64,000 nt of DNA from positions 4,216,001-4,280,000 of the forward strand of contig NZ_CP080412.1 in assembly GCF_019457635.1 (NCBI RefSeq), given 5' to 3'. Below, one piece after another: positions 28,060 through 37,064 of this stretch. The notes below the pieces were generated by a model that ran no database searches, was not told where the DNA came from, and saw only the letters and a list, made by a program, of their open reading frames with translations. Each line of letters begins with the position of its first letter. Positions within the stretch are counted from its first letter, which is position 1. The stretch comes from Shewanella mangrovisoli (lineage in GTDB: Bacteria > Pseudomonadota > Gammaproteobacteria > Enterobacterales > Shewanellaceae). A program made the translations under genes and the position numbers.

Positions 28060-29598
28060 ATGTCGTTGATACTTATCATTATAGCCTTTGTCGTTCTGTT
28101 TATTCTTTTTGCCAAATACCAAAAAAAGAAGATACAAGCCGAAGCGCTTGCCGCGGGGGAACCCTCGGCGCTACTCAATCACGGACTTACATTAATCAAT
28201 CAGGGCGAAGTCAACTCGGGCCTAGACTATATTCAGCAGGCCGTCGATAAAGGCTTCGCCGTAGCCGCCATTGCTATGGCCGAGTTGTATTCGGGTCGAT
28301 TCCAACAAGTCCCCGCCGATCCCAAGGCATCTGAATATTGGTATCGAAAAGCCGCCGAGATCGATCCGCAATTTTTACCCATGATCACCCTGCCGAGCTT
28401 GGTAGCCTCTGAGGCGCAAACCCCCGAGCAATTACGCGAACAGGTCGAACAACTCAAAGCCAGTGCTGAAGCGGGGCAAGTCGAGTTTCAATATGAGCTC
28501 GCCTATTTGTATCTCAGACAACCCTTTCTCGATCCCGATGCTAGCCAAGCCATTTATTGGTTCGAAAAGGTGGCCGCCCAAGGCAACCAAGATGCCTATT
28601 ACCACCTAGGCACCCTATATTGGCACGATGAACGTGTCACGCCAGACTATAGCAAAGCGCGGGAATACTTTGAGAAAGCCGTCGCCGCCGGTGATGAACT
28701 CGCAAAAGATAACTTAGGCCATATGCTGGCCGCAGGCCAAGGTGGCCCTAAGGATCTCGTCCGTGCCGAAGCCTTACTCAGCGAATATGCCGCAGAAAAT
28801 GATTTTCGCCAGTATTACCTAGGTAAACGTTTCCTCTACGGTGAAGATTTTGCCGTCGACTATAGCAAGGCTCGCTATTGGTTAGAAAAATCCTGCGCCG
28901 CTGACAATGTCTTTGCTAAGTTAGCGCTGGCACACCTTAAACTACTCGACCCACAAACGGATAATGACTACCAGCAGGCAAGAGCAGAATTCGAGACGCT
29001 GGCGTCCCAGTGGCAAGAAGAAGCCCTATTCGGCCTTGGTAAAATCTACGAGGAAGGCTTAGGCGTCTCTCGCCAACCGATTAAAGCCTTAATGTATTAC
29101 CAACTGGCGGCCATGAGCCATATCAGTGACTATCAAGACGCATACGAGAAGCTCAGTAAGCGCTTGGGCACCTTAGAGATCCGCGAAGCCCAGAACCTGT
29201 GTAATAACTTTCTGCATCAACACCCTATCCCCAATCAGCAGCAGGCGTATTACCATCTTAACCAAGCAGAAACCTGCCGCAAGGGCGAGCATCCGAGCCG
29301 CGAAGCGCTGCAAACCGCAGAGTCTTGGTACCGCAAAGCCGCTGATTTAGGCAGCCAAGATGGCATGCAAGCCCTCGTTGACATCAACCGCCATGAGTCG
29401 ATTGATAAACCGGTACAAACATATATTTGGTCGAGCATATTACTGCGCAACTTTGGTCAATACGGGATGAATAGCGATCAACTCTTGTATCAACAACAGG
29501 CCCTATCCCGCTTAACGGAGTCCGAGCTGTTGTATGCCCAAGATGAAATCGAGAGGATTGAAACCCAACTAGCGCCTTACTTACAGAGCAACGAATAA
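28060..29598 (+). CDS. Membrane-anchored Sel1-repeat (TPR-like) protein
   Basis: A 512-residue protein with one N-terminal membrane helix (MSLILIIIAFVVLFILFAKY) and a long solenoid of Sel1-like repeats facing the cytoplasm or periplasm. Repeats carry the A...WY.KAA pattern: YWYRKAAEIDP, YWFEKVAAQGNQDAYYHLG, YFEKAVAAGDELAKDNLG, YWLEKSCAADNVFAKLALA and SWYRKAADLGSQDGMQ. Sel1 proteins act as adaptors in assemblies and signalling, but the partner cannot be read here. It starts 117 bases after mscS and may be read from the same transcript. Confidence 0.82.
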   Translation: MSLILIIIAFVVLFILFAKYQKKKIQAEALAAGEPSALLNHGLTLINQGEVNSGLDYIQQAVDKGFAVAAIAMAELYSGRFQQVPADPKASEYWYRKAAEIDPQFLPMITLPSLVASEAQTPEQLREQVEQLKASAEAGQVEFQYELAYLYLRQPFLDPDASQAIYWFEKVAAQGNQDAYYHLGTLYWHDERVTPDYSKAREYFEKAVAAGDELAKDNLGHMLAAGQGGPKDLVRAEALLSEYAAENDFRQYYLGKRFLYGEDFAVDYSKARYWLEKSCAADNVFAKLALAHLKLLDPQTDNDYQQARAEFETLASQWQEEALFGLGKIYEEGLGVSRQPIKALMYYQLAAMSHISDYQDAYEKLSKRLGTLEIREAQNLCNNFLHQHPIPNQQQAYYHLNQAETCRKGEHPSREALQTAESWYRKAADLGSQDGMQALVDINRHESIDKPVQTYIWSSILLRNFGQYGMNSDQLLYQQQALSRLTESELLYAQDEIERIETQLAPYLQSNE

Positions 29599-29650
29599 GG
29601 GATAAACAGCTGATTGCTAGGGTTTAGCCGCTTGGCCAACCCCTGCACTT

Positions 29651-29676
29651 AAAACCACGGCTTAAGCCGTGGTTTT
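29651..29676. terminator. Perfect palindromic terminator between Sel1 and LysR genes
   Basis: A 26-base perfect palindrome (half-site AAAACCACGGCTT) has A-run and T-run ends, so it can act both ways. It overlaps the last codons and stop of the LysR gene at 29662. Confidence 0.85.
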
Positions 29677-30501
29677 GCTCAAATGCCGCAACAATGTTGC
29701 CAACGTTGGCGCAACGGTTTGATGGGATGGATAACACAAACCAATACGGCGAAACATCCGAGGACCATCGAGTTTAATCTGCTTAAGTCGAGGCTCGTCT
29801 TCGATTAATCCATCGGGGAGAAAACTCACCCCAAATCCCGCCAGTACCAGTGACATCACCAAAGACTTAGATTCTGCCTTCGCCACCAAATTGAGCGACA
29901 AATTGCTGCAGGCGAGTAAGCCTATGGTTTGCTGGTGCGCCTCGCAGGGTGGACACTCAATAAAGTCGTACTGACTTAACTCTTCGGGGCGAATACTGCT
30001 GAGCTGCGCAAGCCTATGCTCCCTTGGCACACACAGCACATAGTCCTCCTCCCATAACGGAAAAAACACTTCATCCTCATGGCGTAAACTGTCTAGGGTT
30101 AATCGGCAATCCGCAGGACTTTGATAATCCACCAGCTCTAAATCTAAATGGCTAATCGCCTGATTGATTTGAGTTAATAACCCAGCAAGGCGACGCTGAC
30201 TCAGATCGGGCATCACGGCTAAACGCAACTTTTGCCGACTCGCTTTTGCCATAAATAGAGCGGGTAATTTACTGGCTTCCTCCACCAACTTAACCGCCAG
30301 CGGATACAGATAGTGGGCGCTATCCAAAGCTTTTACGCCCTTTTTACTGCGCTCGAATAAGGCGCCGCCTAGCTCTTCCTCTAGCTGTTTAAGCCCAGCC
30401 GAGAGCGAGGGCTGGCTGACATAACAGCGCGTTGCCGCCGCGGTAATATTGTTTTCTTCATAAATCGCGATAAAAAAGCGCAATAAGCGTAAATCTACCA
30501 T
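29662..30501 (-). CDS. LysR-family transcriptional regulator
   Basis: A 279-residue LysR regulator. The winged HTH lies at about 1-60 (RLLRFFIAIYEENNITAAA, VSQPSLSAGLKQLEEELGG, LFERSKKGV). The substrate-binding domain spans roughly 85-275, with ECPPCEAHQ near 190 containing two cysteines close together. It is divergent from an SDR gene across 161 bases that contain a perfect T-N11-A box, so it probably regulates that gene and itself. The inducer is unknown. Confidence 0.9.
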   Translation of the reverse strand: MVDLRLLRFFIAIYEENNITAAATRCYVSQPSLSAGLKQLEEELGGALFERSKKGVKALDSAHYLYPLAVKLVEEASKLPALFMAKASRQKLRLAVMPDLSQRRLAGLLTQINQAISHLDLELVDYQSPADCRLTLDSLRHEDEVFFPLWEEDYVLCVPREHRLAQLSSIRPEELSQYDFIECPPCEAHQQTIGLLACSNLSLNLVAKAESKSLVMSLVLAGFGVSFLPDGLIEDEPRLKQIKLDGPRMFRRIGLCYPSHQTVAPTLATLLRHLSKTTA

Positions 30502-30533
30502 AGGCCTTCACCTTGTACGCCCAAAATCCTGTC

Positions 30534-30548
30534 ATAGGCAAAGCCTAT
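30534..30548. promoter_or_regulatory. LysR-type T-N11-A operator in the LysR/SDR divergent promoter
   Basis: ATAGGC-AAA-GCCTAT is a perfect inverted repeat that embeds a T-N11-A LysR box. It sits 33 bases before the LysR start and about 115 before the SDR start, a normal place for an autoregulatory site. Confidence 0.6.
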
Positions 30549-30662
30549 CATATTCAGTGGAAATAAGTATTTTTCAGTCTATAAACCGCTACTTATACTG
30601 ACTCCCAAGTTAGAGATCTATCAATCCACCTTATTTACCGCATCTAAAGATAGGAATGACAA

Positions 30663-31394
30663 ATGACAAAACCCACTCAGTCCCTCGTTGTGATCACTGG
30701 CGCCTCATCGGGCATAGGTGCCGCCATCGCTAAACAATTTAGCGCCGCAGGACACCCGCTATTACTACTGGCGCGCCGTGTAGAACCAATGCAAGCCCTT
30801 GAGTTACCCAATAGCCTGTCCATAGGTGTCGATGTGACCGACACCACCGCCATCAAGGCCGCCATTAACCAAGCGGAAGCACAGTTTGGCCCAGTCGGTT
30901 GCCTTATCAACAACGCTGGCGTCATGCTGCTTGGGCAAATCGATACCCAAGATCCCAACGAATGGAGCCGCATGCTCAATATCAATGTGATGGGCGTACT
31001 CAATGGTATCCATGCGGTTTTAGCCGGAATGAAGGGGCGCAAAACCGGCACCATTATCAATATCAGTTCGGTCGCGGGACGTAAGACCTTCCCCAACCAT
31101 GCTGCTTATTGCGCGACTAAATTTGCCGTGCATGCCTTAACCGAAAACATCCGCGAAGAAGTCGCAATGGACGATGTACGCCTGGTCACCATAGCGCCGG
31201 GAGCGGTCGAGACAGAACTCTTAAGCCACACCACGGATGATGCTATCAAAGCCGGTTACCATGATTGGAAGCAACAAATGGGCGGCGTGATTGCCCCTGA
31301 AAACGTTGCGGCCGCGGCATTATTTGCTTGGCAACAACCACAAAATGTCTGTGTGCGTGAGATAGTGCTAGCGCCGACACGCCAACAGCCTTAA
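30663..31394 (+). CDS. Short-chain dehydrogenase/reductase
   Basis: A 243-residue classical SDR. The Rossmann motif is GASSGIG near 14-20, NNAGVM is near 88, and the catalytic Ser-Tyr-Lys set is ISSVAGRK and YCATKFA (Tyr about 149, Lys about 153). The YdfG/serine-dehydrogenase-like pattern 'NINVMGVLNGIHAVLAGM' is present in parts. NADP preference is suggested by LLARRVEP after beta strand 2. The substrate is unknown. It is divergent from the LysR gene. Confidence 0.9.
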   Translation: MTKPTQSLVVITGASSGIGAAIAKQFSAAGHPLLLLARRVEPMQALELPNSLSIGVDVTDTTAIKAAINQAEAQFGPVGCLINNAGVMLLGQIDTQDPNEWSRMLNINVMGVLNGIHAVLAGMKGRKTGTIINISSVAGRKTFPNHAAYCATKFAVHALTENIREEVAMDDVRLVTIAPGAVETELLSHTTDDAIKAGYHDWKQQMGGVIAPENVAAAALFAWQQPQNVCVREIVLAPTRQQP

Positions 31395-31720
31395 GCGACT
31401 TGCTTGGCGCGACCTCGCTATAGTCATGGGTGAAACGCAGTGTGCGAGTGCCACTGCGTTAAAAACTTAGAAATCGACCGAGCGTCCTCAACACCGAGCA
31501 GTACAAAACCGCCCCCTAAATACAGTGAAAATCAGGCTAAATCATTCCGAACGACTACTTTAGCGATCGCAAATTTTACAAAGTGTTAACTCGATCACTC
31601 TCATTTTTTCGCCCTCTCCGACTTAAAACCCTAGCTGCGATACAACAAGCTAATTTAGCAATAAAAACAAATCATTGTTTTTGAAAATGTAAATTCCCAC
31701 CCAAATCAATCCACCACCAA
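31395..31720. other. Intergenic region between the SDR and OTR operon
   Basis: About 325 bases with no gene visible, increasingly AT-rich toward the right, running into the repeat array of the OTR operon promoter. Confidence 0.5.
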
Positions 31721-31765
31721 TCAATTAGATTTTTATCAATGAAATTTTTATCAATTAGATTTTTT
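31721..31765 (+). repeat. Three 15-bp tandem repeats upstream of the OTR operon
   Basis: Units TCAATTAGATTTTTA, TCAATGAAATTTTTA and TCAATTAGATTTTTT follow one another without gaps. The 15-bp period does not match one helical turn, so adjacent sites lie on rotated faces. They lie 130-174 bases before the cytochrome start. Activator binding is a hypothesis. Confidence 0.75.
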
Positions 31766-31772
31766 TAATGGA

Positions 31773-31785
31773 AGTGATACACCTC
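31773..31785 (+). promoter_or_regulatory. 13-bp motif shared with the TtrSR-like promoter region
   Basis: AGTGATACACCTC here is identical to bases 43680-43692 between the divergent sensor kinase and response regulator genes. The core GTG-ATA-CAC is palindromic. Regulator binding is inference. Confidence 0.45.
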
Positions 31786-31824
31786 AAATAAACATCCCAT
31801 CAGCTTTGATAAATTTATTCACAA

Positions 31825-31850
31825 GGTGGAAGCAATATCCACATTCCACC
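31825..31850. promoter_or_regulatory. Inverted repeat GGTGGAA-N12-TTCCACC before the OTR operon
   Basis: Perfect 7-bp arms, 19 bases centre to centre, lie 45 bases before the cytochrome start. This could be an operator or an mRNA leader hairpin. Confidence 0.45.
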
Positions 31851-31894
31851 AACAAAGTCATGTGAATGACAATTAAGTGAGAAAGGATGAGATG

Positions 31895-32221
31895 ATGAAA
31901 ACTTCAACTAAGATCGCAATCGCCGTCGCGCTAATCAGCAGTTTGGGACTTCAAGCCTACGCCGCCGATGGAGGCAATCCCAAAAAGGGAAAACACCTCT
32001 ATAAAAAAGAATGTAAAGCCTGCCATAGCCAAAATGGTGAAGGTGGCGAGCTGACCCCAATGAGCAAAACCATGAGCCAATGGGACCGCTTCTTCGACAA
32101 AGATAAACACAAACTCAAACCTGAGGTATTCAATGGCCTCACCGAGCAAGATCTCAAAGATATACAGCAATTCCTGTATGACCATGCCGCCGACTCGGAG
32201 CAACCGCAAACCTGCGGTTAA
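31895..32221 (+). CDS. Periplasmic monoheme cytochrome c of the OTR operon
   Basis: A 108-residue c-type cytochrome. The signal peptide is MKTSTKIAIAVALISSLGLQ followed by AYA, and one haem site CKACH is near residue 42. The Met ligand is probably in PMSKTM. Lysine-rich surfaces suggest it docks with redox partners. It is the first gene of a unit with a DUF3373 porin and the octaheme reductase, and is a likely electron donor. I start at ATG 31895, seven bases after AGGA; an ATG one codon earlier and an upstream GTG are alternatives. Confidence 0.88.
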   Translation: MKTSTKIAIAVALISSLGLQAYAADGGNPKKGKHLYKKECKACHSQNGEGGELTPMSKTMSQWDRFFDKDKHKLKPEVFNGLTEQDLKDIQQFLYDHAADSEQPQTCG

Positions 32222-32398
32222 TCGCTGCCGAGCCTAAATCAAAGGGATAACCACAGGCCTGCAACTGTAAGTTAACCCATTGAAATAAAACCAAGCCCAA
32301 TAAGAGAAAAATGGGGAGCACACCTCAGGGCCTCCTGTTGGGTAAATTTGGCACAGGGCCTTGAGCCAGTGCCAGCGGAACACTCAGGGAGAAACCCT

Positions 32399-34129
32399 AT
32401 GCGTACACCTACACTCATTTCGATATTGGTTGCAAATGCGCTGTTTATGTCAGGCCAAACCTTTGCCGCAGCCAACGAAACACCAGCCGACACCCAAAAA
32501 ATGGCCGAGCTGAAACAACAGCTGGCCGATATCACCGAACAGCTCGATGAACTCAATAGCCGTGTCGATAAAACCGAACGCCACACCTCGTTAGACCGCC
32601 TTGAAATCACTGGCGACTTTAGAACCAAGGCTCACTCACTGCATTACCGCGATGTCGTTTGGAACCCCGCCATTAAGGTGAACTTTAATGACTTTGGCGC
32701 CAAGGCCATGTCCGGCGCCTTTGGGATGCCAAACGATCCTAACTCGCCTCTCGGACAGATGATGCAAGCCAATCCTGATCTGGCCGCCGCCTTTCAAAAT
32801 GGCATGTTACAGGGCGTGATGCCCTATGTACTCGCGCAGCAACATATCCAAGATATTGATAACGATATCTTTTACACCACTCGCCTGCGGTTAAATCTTA
32901 AGGCAAAGGTATGGGATAACGTCAGCTTTGCCGGTCGTCTGAGCATGTACAAAAACTGGGGCGACTCCACCGGCGTGCAAGTGTTCGACTCCTGGCGTTC
33001 ATTCACTATGGATGGCACCAGCAGCGGCAACACCAGTGGTGACTGGCTGCGGGTAGAGCGCGCCTATTTCGACTGGAAAAAAATCAATGGCTCCGAGTTT
33101 TACCTTTCGATTGGTCGCCGTCCATCCACCTATGGCCCACCAAGCCACTACCGTGAAAACGAACTGCGTGGCGGCACACCTTCGGGCCATTTAGTTAACT
33201 TTAACTTCGACGGTGCCACCTTAGGTTACAACCTAGGGGAAATCACTGGCGTTGAGGGACAAGTGGTTCGCTTCTGTTATGGCCAAGGCTTTGAATCCCA
33301 ATGGGGTAATGGCGAAATGTTTGGCGACATAGTCACCAAAGATACTCACCTCGGCGGCTTTAATATCGATGCCATCAACGACGGCACTAACTTCCTGCAA
33401 TTTACCCTGTTTGGTGCCAAAGACATCAACGACGGCTTTAAAGGCACTATGGCCTTCCCGACCCAACTGGCAGGCATTTTAGCCCCGACCATGTATCAAG
33501 ATATGCAAAAGTTCGACAACTTTAACTTTGTCACCCGAGTGCAACCTAGCGGCGTCATTGGTGATATGTACCTCGGCGGTATTGGCTTTGCACGGGAAGA
33601 AGCTAACGATATCAAATGGTTTGCCTCACTAGGCTGGACGCGCGCAGAGCCAAATGGCAATGCCGGCATGTTCGGCGGCATGTTATCCGATGCGGTGTTC
33701 GAAGCAGAGCTCAACAGCACAGGCACCGAAATCATTATGGTGCCGAAAACCAGCGATGATGCCGATACCAAAGATGGTTATGGCATCTATGTAGGTATTC
33801 AAATCCCAGCGCCCTACGGCAAGTTTGGCTTGGAATATAACTACGGTTCTAAATATTGGACGCCTTTCACTCAAGCCCAAGATGACCCAATCGGTAGCAA
33901 GTTAGCCACCCGTGGCCACGTCGGCGAAGCCTATTACATCTTTGATATCAATCCCAAAATGTTTATCAAACTGGCAGGGCTCTACTACGACTACGAATAC
34001 ACAGGTAGCGGCACGCCTGTGGGCGCACCACAAAAAATCGATGAGGTGTTAGCGGGCTCAGCCTATTCAATGCTGCCAGTGGTCGATAAGGCCTTCGATG
34101 TGAACGCCTCGCTGACCATTAACTTCTAA
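32399..34129 (+). CDS. DUF3373-type outer-membrane porin of the OTR operon
   Basis: A 576-residue beta-barrel protein with a signal peptide (MRTPTLISILVANALFMSGQ then TFAAA). A short coiled coil at about 35-60 (MAELKQQLADITEQLDELN) is followed by a long series of amphipathic strands and a C-terminal Phe (DVNASLTINF). An N-terminal coiled coil before a barrel is a trimeric-porin-like arrangement. The DUF3373 assignment is from recall of the homologous Shewanella locus. It probably lets the sulfur or nitrogen oxyanion substrate reach the periplasmic reductase. I start at the ATG that begins the signal peptide, 17 codons inside a longer frame. Confidence 0.8.
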   Translation: MRTPTLISILVANALFMSGQTFAAANETPADTQKMAELKQQLADITEQLDELNSRVDKTERHTSLDRLEITGDFRTKAHSLHYRDVVWNPAIKVNFNDFGAKAMSGAFGMPNDPNSPLGQMMQANPDLAAAFQNGMLQGVMPYVLAQQHIQDIDNDIFYTTRLRLNLKAKVWDNVSFAGRLSMYKNWGDSTGVQVFDSWRSFTMDGTSSGNTSGDWLRVERAYFDWKKINGSEFYLSIGRRPSTYGPPSHYRENELRGGTPSGHLVNFNFDGATLGYNLGEITGVEGQVVRFCYGQGFESQWGNGEMFGDIVTKDTHLGGFNIDAINDGTNFLQFTLFGAKDINDGFKGTMAFPTQLAGILAPTMYQDMQKFDNFNFVTRVQPSGVIGDMYLGGIGFAREEANDIKWFASLGWTRAEPNGNAGMFGGMLSDAVFEAELNSTGTEIIMVPKTSDDADTKDGYGIYVGIQIPAPYGKFGLEYNYGSKYWTPFTQAQDDPIGSKLATRGHVGEAYYIFDINPKMFIKLAGLYYDYEYTGSGTPVGAPQKIDEVLAGSAYSMLPVVDKAFDVNASLTINF

Positions 34130-34176
34130 CCTAAATGCCATTCAGCCCTCGGTATCGCCGAGGGCGGGAGTACAGA

Positions 34177-35565
34177 ATGAAAAAACTCATTGTTATTGCC
34201 TTAGCGGGTATGGCGTTGCAAGCGCAGGCTGCCAATCCCCATAAAGACGTCCTCAAAGGCCCCTTCGCCACAGGTTCTGAGGTGACGACTCAGTGCCTAA
34301 CCTGCCACGAAGACCAAGCCACAGACATGATGAAAACCTCCCACTGGACATGGGAGTTAGAACAAAAGCTACCCGATAGAACCGTATTACGCGGTAAGAA
34401 AAACAGTATCAATAACTTCTGTGTGTCGATTTCCAGCAACGAGCCTCGCTGCACTAGCTGCCACGCTGGTTATGGTTGGAAGGACAGCAACTTTGATTTT
34501 AAAGATAAAACCAAAGTGGACTGCTTAGTCTGCCACGACACCACAGGCACCTATGTAAAAGACCCTGCCGGTGCAGGCGAGCCCATGGCAAAACTCGATC
34601 TGGCCAAGATCGCCCAAAACGTGGGTGAACCCGTGCGGGATAACTGCGGTAGCTGCCATTTCTATGGTGGCGGTGGTGATGCAGTCAAACACGGGGATCT
34701 CGACTCCTCCATGGCCTACCCTGATAAAGCCACCGATGTGCACATGGACAGCGACGGCAATAACTTCCAATGTCAAAACTGTCATACCACTGAAAAACAT
34801 CAAATATCGGGTAATGCAATGGGGGTCTCCCCTGGCGGTATCGACCATATAGGTTGTGAGAACTGCCACGAGAGCGCGCCGCATAGCAACAAAAAGCTCA
34901 ATACCCATACCGCAACCGTGGCCTGCCAAACCTGCCATATTCCCTTCTTCGCTAAGAATGAACCCACCAAGATGCACTGGGATTGGTCAACTGCGGGTGA
35001 TGATAAACCTGAAACCGTTGATCAATATGGCAAACACACCTATCAGAAGAAAAAGGGTGACTTTGTGTGGGAGAAAATGGTCAAGCCCCAGTACGCTTGG
35101 TACAACGGCACCGCAAACGCTTATATGGCGGGGGACAAGATGGACCCGAATGTCGTCACTAAGCTAACCTACCCTATGGGCGACATTAACGATGCTAAAG
35201 CCAAGATTTATCCCTTTAAGGTGCACACAGGTAAGCAGATTTACGACAAAAAACTCAACATCTTTATCACCCCAAAAACCTATGGCAAAGGCGGATATTG
35301 GAGCGAGTTTGATTGGAATTTAGCGGCGAAACTGGGTATGGAAGCCAATCCAACCATGTTAGAAAAAGGCATCAAATACAGTGGTGAATATGACTTTGCT
35401 GCCACTGAAATGTGGTGGCGTATCAACCACATGGTGTCCCCAAAGGAACAAGCGCTTAACTGTAATGACTGCCACAACAAAGGCACTCGTCTCGATTGGC
35501 AAGCCTTGGGCTATCAAGGCGACCCTATGAAAAACAAGCAAGGCCCTAAGCATAAACAACCATAA
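34177..35565 (+). CDS. otr: Octaheme c-type cytochrome, tetrathionate reductase type (OTR)
   Basis: A 462-residue periplasmic enzyme with a signal peptide (MKKLIVIALAGMALQAQA) and eight CXXCH haem sites: CLTCH 40, CTSCH 92, CLVCH 116, CGSCH 157, CQNCH, CENCH, CQTCH and CNDCH. This matches OTR of S. oneidensis, which reduces tetrathionate and also nitrite and hydroxylamine in vitro. Its active haem has a lysine ligand, Lys153 of the mature protein as I recall; with cleavage after residue 18, Lys171 here falls exactly there (DAVKHGD). The true in vivo substrate is unsettled. I start at ATG 34177, after GGGAG. Confidence 0.93.
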   Translation: MKKLIVIALAGMALQAQAANPHKDVLKGPFATGSEVTTQCLTCHEDQATDMMKTSHWTWELEQKLPDRTVLRGKKNSINNFCVSISSNEPRCTSCHAGYGWKDSNFDFKDKTKVDCLVCHDTTGTYVKDPAGAGEPMAKLDLAKIAQNVGEPVRDNCGSCHFYGGGGDAVKHGDLDSSMAYPDKATDVHMDSDGNNFQCQNCHTTEKHQISGNAMGVSPGGIDHIGCENCHESAPHSNKKLNTHTATVACQTCHIPFFAKNEPTKMHWDWSTAGDDKPETVDQYGKHTYQKKKGDFVWEKMVKPQYAWYNGTANAYMAGDKMDPNVVTKLTYPMGDINDAKAKIYPFKVHTGKQIYDKKLNIFITPKTYGKGGYWSEFDWNLAAKLGMEANPTMLEKGIKYSGEYDFAATEMWWRINHMVSPKEQALNCNDCHNKGTRLDWQALGYQGDPMKNKQGPKHKQP

Positions 35566-35632
35566 GCTGTTCCACTCGCTATCGCCTAACCGAACTTAAG
35601 GCATAGCGAGTATCGCTCCCCTGCAAACCTTT

Positions 35633-35668
35633 GAGAGCTTAGTACCCGCTGGCTAAGCTCTCTTTTTT
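35633..35668 (+). terminator. Rho-independent terminator of the OTR operon
   Basis: GAGAGCTTAG and its complement flank a 10-base loop, followed by TTTTTT, about 70 bases after the otr stop. Confidence 0.92.
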
Positions 35669-35806
35669 ATCAGCTATACTCTGCCAACAAAGACAAATCG
35701 CCGCAGTTAAAAAACAATACTGTCCCAGTTTGTCTCAACCTACAGGCGTGAAAAGGACTTTGGCTCTGTTTATAAGTCAAATTAACTGATTTTTATGGCA
35801 TTTATT

Positions 35807-35822
35807 TTGCCTAATCAGGCAA
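35807..35822 (+). promoter_or_regulatory. Short leader hairpin before the MOT1-type transporter gene
   Basis: TTGCCT-AATC-AGGCAA forms a 6-bp stem. The right arm holds the only AGG purine box near the start, so the hairpin could mask it. Function is speculative. Confidence 0.35.
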
Positions 35823-35843
35823 TGTTCAATTGTGGCAACCTCT

Positions 35844-37004
35844 ATGACCGCGGGCAAAACCCCAACACAGCACCCGACTCAACCGCTTAACCGTTTGCTC
35901 GGTGAAACCAGCGGCGCCTTTGCCGACCTAGGCACTTTTTTACCCTTAGTCTTGGGCTTAATTGCCCTAAACCAATTTTCGCCCCAAGGGATATTTTTAG
36001 GCTTTGGCTTATTCGCGATCTTAAGCGCCTTATTTTATCGCCGTCCTATTCCCGTCCAACCCATGAAGGTCATCGCCGCCCTCGTCATCGCCCAAGGCTT
36101 AACGCCCGGGATGCTGCAAGCCAGTGCCATGCTGATGGGTATCATACTGTTAATCTTGGCGTTTAGTGGCGCCATCACTTGGCTTGCCAAACAATTATCC
36201 CAAGCCGTGAGTGTCGGTATCCAGCTTGCCATTGGCCTACAGTTGATGTGGATGGGCACTAAGATGATGAGCGACTTTTGGCTGCTCGGACTCGGCGCGT
36301 TTGCTTTACTATTTGTGAGTAAATTCTTACCGTTACGTTACCTTGCTATGCCACAGGTTATTGCAGTGGGCATGTTGTGGCAAGCCAACAGCCAAACCGA
36401 AATAACTAGCAGCCTGAATATTCCCGCCTTGAGCGCCTCACTGCATTTGGCTTGGCCTAGCCTCAATGAGTGGAGCTCGGCGGCGATTTTACTTGTATTG
36501 CCACAGCTCGCCCTCACCTTAACCAATGCAGTGATAGCCACGTCAGCAATGGCGCAGGAAAAATTCCCCGAAGACGCCGCCAAACTCACGCCCAAAAACT
36601 TGGCCATTAGCTCTGGTCTCGCCAATTTGTTACTCGCGCCTTTTGGTGCGGCGGCCATGTGCCACGGCGCGGGAGGTCTTGCGGTGCAATACCACTTTGG
36701 CGCGCGCACTCACCTTGCGCCTTTAATCTTCGGTGGTACTTGTGTGGTTATTGCCCTGTTTTGGGATAGCCAAATTGCATGGTTGCTCGGGCTTATTCCT
36801 GTGGCAATTCTCGGCAGTTTGCTTTCCATCGGCGGCTTGCAACTGGCGTGGTCAAAACGCCTTATCGATGGTAAACCCTTCTGTATCTTTGTGATCCTCG
36901 CAACTGCAGTCACTTGCTTGGCTGTCAACGCCGCCGCAGGGCTGGCTGTTGGGATTCTTCTCGAGCAGGGTCGCCGCACTTGGGCCATGCTCGCCATGCG
37001 TTAA
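35844..37004 (+). CDS. MOT1-type sulfate/molybdate membrane transporter
   Basis: A polytopic membrane protein of about 386 residues with roughly ten to twelve helices. GAFADLGTFLPLVLGLIALN near the start and RRPIPVQPMKVIAALVIAQG near 65 are the two motifs that define the MOT1 (SulP-related) family, and GAAAMCHGAGGLAVQYHFGAR is the third conserved block. Plant and algal members carry molybdate; bacterial members are largely untested. An upstream in-frame GTG at 35832 is an alternative start, four codons longer; neither has a good ribosome-binding site. Placement after the OTR operon may be chance, as a terminator separates them. Confidence 0.8.
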   Translation: MTAGKTPTQHPTQPLNRLLGETSGAFADLGTFLPLVLGLIALNQFSPQGIFLGFGLFAILSALFYRRPIPVQPMKVIAALVIAQGLTPGMLQASAMLMGIILLILAFSGAITWLAKQLSQAVSVGIQLAIGLQLMWMGTKMMSDFWLLGLGAFALLFVSKFLPLRYLAMPQVIAVGMLWQANSQTEITSSLNIPALSASLHLAWPSLNEWSSAAILLVLPQLALTLTNAVIATSAMAQEKFPEDAAKLTPKNLAISSGLANLLLAPFGAAAMCHGAGGLAVQYHFGARTHLAPLIFGGTCVVIALFWDSQIAWLLGLIPVAILGSLLSIGGLQLAWSKRLIDGKPFCIFVILATAVTCLAVNAAAGLAVGILLEQGRRTWAMLAMR

Positions 37005-37027
37005 GCACCGATATCTCCCTGAAAGTA

Positions 37028-37059
37028 AAAACCACAGCACATCTCAGTGCTGTGGTTTT
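37028..37059. terminator. Bidirectional terminator between convergent genes
   Basis: A 13-bp perfect stem (AAAACCACAGCAC) with a six-base loop and A/T-run ends lies between the transporter and deacetylase stops. Confidence 0.92.
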
Positions 37060-37064
37060 ATCCC

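Noticed and set aside
35700-35843. Molybdate (moco) riboswitch before the MOT1-type gene
   Set aside because: Only a 6-bp hairpin is visible; the larger conserved moco fold is not seen.
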